A stretch of 5,087 nt of DNA from Chloroflexota bacterium (lineage in GTDB: Bacteria; Chloroflexota; Anaerolineae; Anaerolineales; Villigracilaceae), in assembly GCA_016875755.1 (NCBI GenBank), contig VGOX01000213.1, positions 1 to 5,087 of the forward strand. Direction: 5' to 3'. Position 1 is the stretch's first letter, and every line of letters starts with the position of its first letter. This document shows, one piece after another, positions 1-5,087 of the stretch. The position numbers and the translations under genes were made by a program. Below the pieces are notes generated by a model that was given only the letters and a program-made list of their open reading frames with translations, ran no database searches and was not told where the DNA came from.

Positions 1-1
1 T

Positions 2-1249
2 TCGCTGAAAACCCTTGAACGTCTTTTAGAAGTCTCGCGTGGGCTCGGTTATCAGGTGGAGATCGAGACCTATTTACAGTCCCTTCTCTCCGCTGCAGCC
101 GAATTAACAGAGAGCGAGAGCGCCTCTCTATTGGAATATGATGAAGCGGCTCAGGAATTTTACTTCCGCTATGTGCCGTGGTTTCACCGCGATGCCATCC
201 GTTCTGCCCGCGTCCCCCTAAGCGGAAGTGTCGCCGGATGGGTCTTTTTGAATGTCAAACCGCTGGTCTTCGACGATGTTTCAAAAGATAAACGCCATTA
301 CAAAAAAATAGACGAGTTGGCTGACTTTACCACCAAGTCCGTTTTGGCTGTGCCGCTCATCGTGCATGGTAAACCAGTGGGGATCTTTGAGGTTTTCAAT
401 AAAAAGGAAAAATATTCTGGCGGGGATATTCTTGTCTTGGAATCTCTGGCAGCCTTGGCGGCAACTGCTCTGCAGAATGAAATGTTGGAGAAGAGCGTCC
501 TTTCCTCACAGGATGAAGCGCGTGAATTGGATCGCCTGAAGAATGAATTCATAGCCATCACCTCACACGAACTCCGCACTCCACTGGGGCTGATCCTTGG
601 TCATGCTACCTTCTTGAAGGAATTGCTTGGGAACGAATACAATGAACAGGTGGATTCGATCATCCGCAATTCGTCGCGCCTGAAGGATATTATCGAAAGT
701 CTGACAAGCGTGGATAACCATCAAACCGGCAGGGCGCTTGTGCGTCCCCGAAACGTATCTGTCTCACGCATTATCGAAGATGTGACATCGTCGTTTCATG
801 ACATGGCGCGTAAAAAAGGTATTGCCATCAAAAAGGAGACTCCGCAGGGTAATGACTTGTGGGTGGATGTTGATAGCGGCAAGATCGCCATCGTCTTGAG
901 CAATCTTGTCAAAAATGCGCTGACTTTTACAAATGAGAATGGACAGGTGATCGTTCGCGGCGAGAAGCAGTCTGATTATGTGCAAATCTCCGTACAGGAT
1001 AACGGCGTGGGCATTCCCGCCAGCGACCTTCCGCGCGTCTTTGACCGTTTTTATCAGGTCGAATCTCATCTCACGCGGCGGCATGGCGGCATGGGGTTGG
1101 GCTTGTCCGTGGCAAAGGTCATGGTCGAAATGCACGGCGGGCGCATCTGGGCGGAAAGCAACGAAGGGCTGGGGAGCACCTTCACATTCCTTCTGCCTGT
1201 CAAAAGTAAAACGGATATTCCCGAAACTGAAAAAGCTTTTGTAGAGTAA
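2..1249 (+). CDS. GAF-domain sensor histidine kinase, 5'-truncated by the window edge
   Basis: Soluble two-component sensor kinase that should autophosphorylate on histidine and pass phosphate to an unseen response regulator. The frame is open from base 2, giving 415 residues counted from there. Residues 1 to about 160 form a GAF sensory domain, with the typical opening LERLLEVSRGLG and later VLAVPLIVHGKPVGIFEVFN. HisKA follows, with the phospho-acceptor His at about residue 189 in AITSHELRTPLG (codon 566-568). HATPase_c has an N-box NLVKNALTF (about 301-309), G1 DNGVGI (333-338), an F-box RVFDRFYQ and G2 GGMGLGLSVAK (362-372), so all catalytic motifs are intact. No transmembrane segment or receiver domain is seen in this part. 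A GTG at 56 has no good ribosome site and would cut off the GAF start, so the true start is probably a short way left of the window. The ligand cannot be predicted. No regulator gene follows; a terminator does. Confidence 0.93.
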   Translation, partial: SLKTLERLLEVSRGLGYQVEIETYLQSLLSAAAELTESESASLLEYDEAAQEFYFRYVPWFHRDAIRSARVPLSGSVAGWVFLNVKPLVFDDVSKDKRHYKKIDELADFTTKSVLAVPLIVHGKPVGIFEVFNKKEKYSGGDILVLESLAALAATALQNEMLEKSVLSSQDEARELDRLKNEFIAITSHELRTPLGLILGHATFLKELLGNEYNEQVDSIIRNSSRLKDIIESLTSVDNHQTGRALVRPRNVSVSRIIEDVTSSFHDMARKKGIAIKKETPQGNDLWVDVDSGKIAIVLSNLVKNALTFTNENGQVIVRGEKQSDYVQISVQDNGVGIPASDLPRVFDRFYQVESHLTRRHGGMGLGLSVAKVMVEMHGGRIWAESNEGLGSTFTFLLPVKSKTDIPETEKAFVE

Positions 1250-1256
1250 GTAAATC

Positions 1257-1294
1257 AAATCCCGTCAAATTGATTGACGGGATTTTTATTTCTT
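1257..1294 (+). terminator. Rho-independent terminator of the histidine kinase gene
   Basis: A perfect 12-base-pair stem AAATCCCGTCAA (1257-1268) and TTGACGGGATTT (1274-1285) with a 5-base loop, followed by a T-rich run (TTATTTCTTT). It starts 8 bases after the kinase stop codon, so it should end the kinase transcript and separate it from the aminotransferase. Confidence 0.9.
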
Positions 1295-1301
1295 TGATAC
1301 A
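1274..1301 (+). promoter_or_regulatory. Possible promoter for the aminotransferase, overlapping the terminator
   Basis: TTGACG (1274-1279) resembles a -35 box at 5 of 6 positions, and GATACA (1296-1301), 16 bases further on, is a weak -10 at 3 of 6. The start of transcription would fall around 1308, almost on the ATG at 1311, giving a leaderless or near-leaderless mRNA. This fits the absence of a Shine-Dalgarno sequence before that ATG. The -10 is poor and the -35 is also the 3' arm of the terminator stem, so the match may be coincidental. Confidence 0.35.
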
Positions 1302-1310
1302 CTCCCGCCC

Positions 1311-2492
1311 ATGTTAAACCTCAATACACAATTCGAGTTGATCCGTCAATCTGCCACGGTTGCCATGGCAGACCGCATTCTTGCGCTCAAAGCCAGCGGA
1401 AGGAACATCGTCGGCTTGCAGGTTGGCGACCCTGATTTTGGCACTCCATCTGCGGTGGTGGATGCGGCGCTCAACGCCATGCAAACGGGTCTCACACATT
1501 ACGGTCCCTCGCGCGGTTTCCCAGACTTGCGAACAGCCGTCGCAAAAAAACTGCTCCGCGATGAAGGCGTCACCTATGACCCCGATACCGAAATCCTCAT
1601 TACACATGGCGGCATCCACGCTTATTACCTTGCCATGCAATCCATCCTTACACCGGGCGATGACGTTCTGATTCCCGACCCCTCGTGGGCGACTCATTCC
1701 AACATGGCGATCATGCTGCGCGGAAATGTGATTCGCGTCCCTGCCCCCGCCGAAAACGGGTTCATCCCATTATTCGACTCATGGCTGAAAGCATTGACTC
1801 CCAAAACCCGCGTCATCGTCTTGAATTATCCCTCCAACCCGACAGGCGCGTTCCCTTCACGTGAGTACCTGCAAAACCTGCAAGACTTCGCCGCCAAACA
1901 CAATTTGTGGATCGTCAGTGACGAGGTGTACGGAAGTTTATATTATGAAGAGAAACCAACCTCTGCAGGCGCATTCGAAGACGCAAAAAATAGGACCATC
2001 CTTGTCAACAGCCTCTCCAAATCCTATGCCATGACGGGGTGGCGGGTGGGTTTTCTCGCTGCACCGCAACGTGTGATCGAACACGCCCTGAAAGCAGGGC
2101 AGAACTCCATTACCTGTGTAGCTCCCTTCATTCAAAAAGCCGCCACCTTTGCATTGACCGAACCTTCCATTCAGGAGGTCACTGCTGAAATGCGCGCCGC
2201 CTATTCCCGCCGCCGTGACTTGGTTTTGCGTATAGCCAGAGAATTGGAAAGCGATAGTGTAAAAGTGATTCCTCCGCAAGGCGCGTTCTATTTCTTCCTT
2301 GACCTGCGTGCATTGAATATGTCTTCTGTCGAAATGTGCGAGCGGATTCTGGATGAAGAAGGCGTAGGACTCGTCCCCGGCTCGGCATTTGGTGAGCAGG
2401 GTGAAGGCTTCATCCGCATGACCATAGCTGCTTCCGATAAAGATGTGGAAGCGGGGTTCAGGAAAATTGTGGCGTGGGCTGAAAAACAATAG
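1311..2492 (+). CDS. Class I/II PLP-dependent aminotransferase (aspartate/aromatic type)
   Basis: A 393-residue fold-type I aminotransferase, full length for the AspB/AspC-like family (COG0436), cytoplasmic. It moves an amino group between an amino acid and a 2-oxo acid through pyridoxal phosphate. Visible motifs are VGDPDFGTP (38-46) in the substrate region, NYPSNPTG (172-179) with the cofactor-contacting Asn176, SDEVYG (203-208) with Asp204 and Tyr207, and SLSKSYAMTGWRVG (234-247) with Schiff-base Lys237 and phosphate-binding Arg245. FIRM (367-370) supplies Arg369, expected to bind the substrate carboxylate. The ATG at 1311 gives the usual N-terminus before the conserved SAT; no Shine-Dalgarno is seen. 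The following gene is prephenate dehydratase, 69 bases on with no terminator between, so amination of phenylpyruvate or prephenate is a reasonable role. Aspartate or alanine aminotransferase is equally possible from sequence alone, so no symbol is given. Confidence 0.95.
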   Translation: MLNLNTQFELIRQSATVAMADRILALKASGRNIVGLQVGDPDFGTPSAVVDAALNAMQTGLTHYGPSRGFPDLRTAVAKKLLRDEGVTYDPDTEILITHGGIHAYYLAMQSILTPGDDVLIPDPSWATHSNMAIMLRGNVIRVPAPAENGFIPLFDSWLKALTPKTRVIVLNYPSNPTGAFPSREYLQNLQDFAAKHNLWIVSDEVYGSLYYEEKPTSAGAFEDAKNRTILVNSLSKSYAMTGWRVGFLAAPQRVIEHALKAGQNSITCVAPFIQKAATFALTEPSIQEVTAEMRAAYSRRRDLVLRIARELESDSVKVIPPQGAFYFFLDLRALNMSSVEMCERILDEEGVGLVPGSAFGEQGEGFIRMTIAASDKDVEAGFRKIVAWAEKQ

Positions 2493-2542
2493 TCAATAGT
2501 CGAAGGTCAAAGGTCGCTAGACTTTCGACTTTTGACCTTCGA
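2491..2542. repeat. Heptamer repeat in inverted orientation, forming a 17-bp hairpin
   Basis: The left half reads as four 7-base units of the form RGTCRAA: AGTCAAT, AGTCGAA, GGTCAAA and a degenerate GGTCGCT (2491-2518). The right half reads as three units of the complementary form GACYTTY: GACTTTC, GACTTTT and GACCTTC (2520-2540). The halves pair as a 17-bp stem, 2500-2516 with 2526-2542, with one G-T wobble and a 9-base loop. No T-run follows the stem, so it does not look like a terminator. It begins inside the aminotransferase stop codon and fills most of the gap before pheA. It could be a dispersed intergenic repeat or a processing or stability hairpin. Confidence 0.8.
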
Positions 2543-2551
2543 TGGATTTTC

Positions 2552-2556
2552 AGGAG
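2552..2556 (+). promoter_or_regulatory. Ribosome binding site that fixes the pheA start
   Basis: AGGAG sits 5 bases before the ATG at 2562. It favours that codon over the in-frame TTG at 2532, which lies inside the hairpin and would add ten residues not expected at the N-terminus of prephenate dehydratases. Confidence 0.85.
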
Positions 2557-2561
2557 ACATT

Positions 2562-3374
2562 ATGAAAGTATCCTTCCAGGGTGAACCCGGCGCGTATAGT
2601 GAGCAGGCAGTCTTCAATTATTTTGGTGACGTGGAAACTCTCCCATGCGAATCATTCGATGTGATGTTCGATTCTGTGGTATCTGGAAAAAGTGATGCGG
2701 CGCTGGCTCCGATCGAAAATTCATTGGCGGGCAGCATTCACCAAAATTATGATCTGCTGTTGCGACATGACCTTCATATTGTGGGGGAGTATCTTCTGCG
2801 TGTGCGTCATTGTCTGATCGCGAACTCTGGCGTAAAAAAAGGAGATATCAAGAAAGTCATCAGCCATCCGCAGGCGCTTGGACAGTGTGCGGCGTATTTA
2901 CGTAACTTGGGCATCAAAGCGGAGCAAGTCTATGACACGGCAGGAAGTGTGAAGATGCTCAAAGAGTCGGGGGCGCTGGATGTGGCGGCGATTGCTTCAA
3001 AACACGCGGCAGAACTTTACGGCATGCAAATTCTGGAGGAAGGCATTGAAGATAACGCAGAAAACTATACGCGTTTTCTCGCTGTCGGACGAGAGGCAAC
3101 TGTCCCTGAGTCAGATGCGAAGACTTCCATCGTATTCACGCTCAAGAACGTACCCGGGTCGCTATTCAAAGCCATGTCCGTTTTTGCGCTGCGAGATATC
3201 GACCTGACCAAGATCGAGTCGCGCCCGTTACAGGGCAAACCGTGGGAATATCTATTTTATATTGATCTGATCGGCTCGTTGCAAAATGAAACTGTGCGGC
3301 GTGCGCTCGACCATCTGAGTGAGTATGCCGTGATGTTGCGGGTCTTGGGTTCGTACCCGCGTTTCAAAGAGTAA
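2562..3374 (+). CDS. pheA: Prephenate dehydratase with C-terminal ACT domain
   Basis: A 270-residue monofunctional enzyme (EC 4.2.1.51) that converts prephenate to phenylpyruvate, water and CO2 in phenylalanine synthesis, in the cytoplasm. The N-terminus MKVSFQGEPGAYSEQA is typical, since the family usually begins a few residues before GxxGxYSE. The catalytic domain covers about residues 2-180, with IENSLAGSIHQNYDLL (51-66), SHPQALGQC (101-109), DTAGSVK (125-131) and ENYTRF (167-172), which holds the catalytic Thr170. The ACT domain (about 187-265) carries NVPGSLFKAM (196-205) and ESRP (219-222), the motifs linked to phenylalanine feedback inhibition, so allosteric control is likely. No chorismate mutase domain is attached. 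It lies downstream of an aminotransferase that could use its product, probably co-transcribed, and is followed by a terminator. Identity is secure; the feedback control is inferred from the family. Confidence 0.97.
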   Translation: MKVSFQGEPGAYSEQAVFNYFGDVETLPCESFDVMFDSVVSGKSDAALAPIENSLAGSIHQNYDLLLRHDLHIVGEYLLRVRHCLIANSGVKKGDIKKVISHPQALGQCAAYLRNLGIKAEQVYDTAGSVKMLKESGALDVAAIASKHAAELYGMQILEEGIEDNAENYTRFLAVGREATVPESDAKTSIVFTLKNVPGSLFKAMSVFALRDIDLTKIESRPLQGKPWEYLFYIDLIGSLQNETVRRALDHLSEYAVMLRVLGSYPRFKE

Positions 3375-3414
3375 ACAAAGATCCCCGCCTGCAAAAAAGG
3401 CGGGATTTTTGTTT
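3373..3414 (+). terminator. Rho-independent terminator after pheA
   Basis: The core stem CCCGCCT (3384-3390) pairs with AGGCGGG (3398-3404) around a 7-base A-rich loop and is followed by ATTTTTGTTT. Outer pairing of AAACAAA (3373-3379, starting in the stop codon) with TTTGTTT (3408-3414) could extend the hairpin. Confidence 0.88.
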
Positions 3415-3425
3415 AAGATTACTAC

Positions 3426-3453
3426 TTGAAAATCAGAAAATATGTTCTATAAT
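3426..3453 (+). promoter_or_regulatory. Sigma70-type promoter of the three-gene unit
   Basis: A -35 TTGAAA (3426-3431) and a perfect -10 TATAAT (3448-3453) are separated by 16 bases in an AT-rich gap just after the pheA terminator. Transcription should begin around 3459-3461, about 25 bases before the ATG at 3486. It is the strongest promoter match I see in the window. Confidence 0.8.
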
Positions 3454-3473
3454 ATGGATAAGATTTATCCACA
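3453..3473. promoter_or_regulatory. Palindrome at the transcription start, containing a DnaA-box 9-mer
   Basis: TGGATAA (3455-3461) and TTATCCA (3465-3471) form a perfect 7-bp inverted repeat with a 3-base centre, directly downstream of the -10 box. The right arm extends to TTATCCACA (3465-3473), identical to the classical consensus DnaA box. The left arm, read on the minus strand, matches at 8 of 9 positions. The position suits an operator for DnaA or for a dimeric repressor; which protein binds is unknown. Confidence 0.5.
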
Positions 3474-3475
3474 AT

Positions 3476-3480
3476 AGGAG
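3476..3480 (+). promoter_or_regulatory. Ribosome binding site of the DHFR-like gene
   Basis: AGGAG lies 5 bases before the ATG at 3486 and supports that start. Confidence 0.8.
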
Positions 3481-3485
3481 TTCCC

Positions 3486-4061
3486 ATGCGAAAACTGATC
3501 GTGCATCAATTTATTTCTCTCGATGGTGTCATTCAAGCCCCCGGCGGCGCGGATGAAGACACCGACGGCGGCTTCACTCATGGCGGCTGGACCATTCCCT
3601 TCTGGCACGATGATATCGGCATGCGTTTCTCAAAAGCCATGGAAACCGCCGATACGCTTTTGCTCGGGCGCAAAACCTGGAAGACTCATGGCGATGCGTT
3701 TGAACCGTTGCCGCCTGATGAAAACCCATTTGGCAATGTCAATAAATATGTCGTCTCCACCACACTCACATCATCGGCGGCTTGGAGCAACTCCACCATT
3801 ATCAGCAACAACGTTGTCGAAGAAATTCGCAACCTCAAGAACCAACCCGGGAAAAATATTCTTTCCGATGGCAGCAGCGTGTTGATGCATACCCTCATCG
3901 AAAACGATCTGGTGGATGAATTCTTTTTGCACGTCTATCCGATTGTGTTTGGGGTTGGTAAAAAATTATTTCCAGATGGAAAATATGTGAAGCTGAAGTT
4001 GATCGAATCTGCGCCTCTTCCTACGGGTGTGCTGTTTCAACACTACGAGCTTGTTCGTTAG
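3486..4061 (+). CDS. Dihydrofolate reductase family protein (RibD C-terminal-like)
   Basis: A 191-residue protein of the RibD-C/DHFR-like reductase superfamily (COG0262), probably a cytoplasmic NAD(P)H-dependent reductase of unknown substrate. It opens with a beta strand and loop FISLDGVIQAPGG (9-21), has the nucleotide-site motif LLLGRKTW (58-65), the strand NKYVVSTTL (86-94), the glycine/serine loop SDGSSVLMHTLIEND (127-141), and ends with LVDEFFLHVYPIVFGVGKKLF (142-162), characteristic of the YyaP/YwjB-like group. The length is normal for a stand-alone member and there is no deaminase domain, so it is not RibD itself and should not be called folA. It is first in a tight unit with DUF1697 and DUF1801 genes, behind its own promoter and ribosome site. 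The family name is firm; the physiological reaction is not known. Confidence 0.93.
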   Translation: MRKLIVHQFISLDGVIQAPGGADEDTDGGFTHGGWTIPFWHDDIGMRFSKAMETADTLLLGRKTWKTHGDAFEPLPPDENPFGNVNKYVVSTTLTSSAAWSNSTIISNNVVEEIRNLKNQPGKNILSDGSSVLMHTLIENDLVDEFFLHVYPIVFGVGKKLFPDGKYVKLKLIESAPLPTGVLFQHYELVR

Positions 4062-4065
4062 TCTG

Positions 4066-4629
4066 ATGGCGAATCTTACGACTCAATACCTCGCCCTGCT
4101 GCGCGGAATCAACGTCGGCGGAAAGAACATTATCAAGATGGCGGACTTGAAAGCTTGTTTTGAGTTTTTGGAATTTTCCGATGTGGTCACCTACATCCAA
4201 AGCGGAAATGTATTGTTCAAGTCTGCTGAAAAGGATAAGACGAAGTTGACGAACCTCATTGAGATGGAGCTCTCCAAACGTTTCAACTATGCCGCCCGTC
4301 TGGTGACTGTGACGCACAAGGAACTCAAAAAGACTGTGGATACTGCCCCACGCGGGTTTGGAAGCGAGACTGAAAAATTCCATTACGATGTCATCTTTTT
4401 GAAAGAGCCGCTTACGCCAAAAGAAGCGATGCAGAGTGTAAAAGTTCGCGAAGGTGTGGATGCGGCTTATGCAGGCAAACAGGCGCTTTATTTTTCACGT
4501 CTCATCAGTCGCGCTTCACAGAGCTACCTGACAAAAACTATTGGGACGCCCGTGTATCAGAATATGACCATCCGCAATTGGAATACGACCACGAAATTGT
4601 TAGCGCTTATGGAAGGACAAAATGGCTAA
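4066..4629 (+). CDS. DUF1697 domain-containing protein
   Basis: A 187-residue protein of the DUF1697 family (COG3797), cytoplasmic and of unknown biochemical function. The diagnostic blocks are YLALLRGINVGGKNIIKM (8-25), VTYIQSGNVLF (41-51), FHYDVIFL (106-112 region), YFSRLISRASQSYL (142-155) and the C-terminal YQNMTIRNWNTTTKLL (164-179). Length is normal for the family. I chose the ATG at 4066, 4 bases after the previous stop, because it places the conserved LLRGINVGGKN block near residue 11-21 as in relatives; a GTG at 4027 in the same frame lies inside the preceding gene and adds 13 unrelated residues. No strong Shine-Dalgarno precedes 4066, so translation is probably coupled to the upstream gene. 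Its end overlaps the next start by 8 bases. Confidence 0.94.
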   Translation: MANLTTQYLALLRGINVGGKNIIKMADLKACFEFLEFSDVVTYIQSGNVLFKSAEKDKTKLTNLIEMELSKRFNYAARLVTVTHKELKKTVDTAPRGFGSETEKFHYDVIFLKEPLTPKEAMQSVKVREGVDAAYAGKQALYFSRLISRASQSYLTKTIGTPVYQNMTIRNWNTTTKLLALMEGQNG

Positions 4630-4864
4630 AACAAATTTTCAATCCATTGACGAATATATTGGGGCATGTCCGCCTGAGTCGCAGGCGTATTTGCGAGAGA
4701 TCCGGACACTGATCCGCGCACTGGTACCCGATGCGAAAGAGAGAATCAGTTATCAGATTGCGGCGTTTGAGTTGAACGGGAAGAACATCATCCATTTTGC
4801 GGGGTGGAAAAAGCATGTGTCGCTGTACCCGGTTCCAGCGGGGAGTGAGGCGTTCGAGCGTTAG
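4622..4864 (+). CDS. DUF1801 (YdhG-like) protein, N-terminal part, ended early by an in-frame TAG
   Basis: An 80-residue reading frame of the DUF1801/YdhG-like family (COG5646), small cytoplasmic proteins with a frataxin-like fold, sometimes labelled iron chaperones on thin evidence. Visible family features are IDEYIGACPPESQAYLREIR (9-28), ISYQIAAFELNGKNIIHFAG (42-61) and the strand KHVSLYPVPAGSEAFE (64-79). Relatives are usually around 110-130 residues; this frame stops at the point where the family continues with a K-G-T and F-P-L-D block, which is present in frame immediately after the TAG. The ATG at 4622 has a good ribosome site, GGAAGGA (4611-4617), and overlaps the DUF1697 gene by 8 bases. 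The 80-residue product would lack the C-terminal strand and helix and is probably unstable, so this is best read as the front of a pseudogene unless the stop is a sequence error. The usual proline in the Y-x-x-P-x-F motif is also alanine here. Confidence 0.85.
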   Translation: MAKTNFQSIDEYIGACPPESQAYLREIRTLIRALVPDAKERISYQIAAFELNGKNIIHFAGWKKHVSLYPVPAGSEAFER

Positions 4865-4999
4865 ATCGCAAAATATGTGGATGGCAAAGGGACGGTCAAA
4901 TTTCCGCTCGATGAACCGCTTCCCGTCAAGCTAATTGAAAGAGTCGTCAAATTGCATCTTGCTATTAATAACTTGAGTTTAGAGTTCGTCGGACATTAA
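4865..4999 (+). pseudogene. C-terminal remainder of the DUF1801 gene, in frame after the TAG
   Basis: The frame of the upstream gene continues for 44 codons to a TAA (4997-4999). It encodes IAKYVDGKGTVKFPLDEPLP and then VKLIERVVKLHL, which match the expected C-terminal block of DUF1801/YdhG-like proteins. The two parts plus the stop position add to 125 codons, a normal family length, with no frameshift. The TAG replaces a position that could be Glu, Gln or Lys by one base change. The last dozen residues (AINNLSLEFVGH) look unlike a usual tail for this family. No start codon with a ribosome site is seen for separate translation. Confidence 0.75.
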
Positions 5000-5000
5000 C

Positions 5001-5058
5001 AAAAATGGAACTTGCTGATAAAGTTTTCGTGTGCCGAAAAAATCTCTCAGCGAGTTCC
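5001..5058 (-). terminator. Likely minus-strand terminator for a gene right of the window
   Basis: GGAACTTGCTGA (5007-5018) pairs with TCAGCGAGTTCC (5047-5058) as a 12-bp stem with one wobble, and an inner TTTTCG/CGAAAA hairpin (5024-5029 with 5035-5040) folds the loop. Read on the minus strand the stem is followed by ATTTTTGTT, the arrangement of an intrinsic terminator; on the plus strand no T-run follows. This predicts a convergent gene ending close to or beyond base 5087. Confidence 0.5.
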
Positions 5059-5087
5059 GAAAAGCAGTATACCAAAGTCTAAGAAGG

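Noticed and set aside
56..58. GTG as the start of the histidine kinase
   Set aside because: The frame is open to the window edge and the residues before it (LERLLEVSRGLG) are a typical GAF-kinase lead-in, so the gene starts further left.
764..1258. Minus-strand frame opposite the kinase
   Set aside because: It is the antisense of the conserved kinase catalytic domain, shows no recognisable family and no start signals.
1938..2489. Minus-strand frame of 183 codons opposite the aminotransferase
   Set aside because: It is an antisense shadow of the PLP-binding and C-terminal regions, with low-complexity, non-family sequence.
2532..2534. TTG as the start of pheA
   Set aside because: It lies inside the hairpin arm, has no ribosome site, and adds ten residues; the ATG at 2562 has AGGAG at the correct spacing.
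2500..2550. Hairpin before pheA as a terminator or Phe attenuator
   Set aside because: No T-run follows the stem, and the only leader-like frame has a single Phe codon; no competing antiterminator structure was seen.
4027..4029. GTG start for the DUF1697 gene inside the preceding gene
   Set aside because: It adds 13 residues not expected in the family, while the ATG at 4066 sits 4 bases after the previous stop.
4857..5060. Integron attC site (GTTAGAT at 4860-4866 and the right-edge stem)
   Set aside because: The GTTRRRY-like match is short and lies inside conserved DUF1801 coding sequence, and no matching RYYYAAC partner or integrase is present.

Overview
This window comes from a bacterial chromosome of roughly 50% GC. 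The gene content (a soluble GAF histidine kinase, class I aminotransferase, ACT-type prephenate dehydratase, RibD-C/DHFR-like protein, DUF1697 and DUF1801 proteins) and the protein style suggest a Chloroflexota/Anaerolineae-like organism. That taxonomic guess is an inference from sequence style only. All genes are on the + strand. No phage, plasmid, CRISPR, rRNA or tRNA signal is visible, and no gap between genes exceeds 300 bases.

Layout. (1) Positions 1-1249 hold the 3' part of a GAF-HisKA-HATPase_c sensor kinase whose start lies left of the window; a strong intrinsic terminator (1257-1294) closes it. (2) A class I/II PLP aminotransferase (1311-2492) starts only about 16 bases beyond that terminator, with a possible promoter whose -35 lies in the terminator's 3' arm. 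(3) A 69-base gap filled largely by a heptamer repeat facing its own inverse (2491-2542) leads to prephenate dehydratase, pheA (2562-3374), and a second terminator. The dehydratase makes phenylpyruvate and the aminotransferase is a plausible partner for the transamination to phenylalanine. (4) A clear sigma70-type promoter (TTGAAA, 16 bases, TATAAT), with a palindrome that includes a perfect DnaA-box 9-mer at the expected transcription start, drives a tight three-gene unit: a DHFR/RibD-C-like reductase (3486-4061), a DUF1697 protein (4066-4629) and a DUF1801 (YdhG-like) protein (from 4622).

The DUF1801 gene is interrupted by an in-frame TAG at 4862-4864. The same frame continues with recognisable C-terminal family sequence to a TAA at 4997-4999, so it is a point-nonsense pseudogene, a sequencing error, or less likely a readthrough case. 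The right edge carries a long stem-loop (5007-5058) that reads as a terminator for a minus-strand gene lying beyond the window.

Most of the window is ordinary housekeeping or accessory sequence, and I see no convincing new multi-gene system. The points most worth a second look are the interrupted DUF1801 gene, the heptamer inverted repeat before pheA, and the palindrome/DnaA-box at the 3448 promoter.
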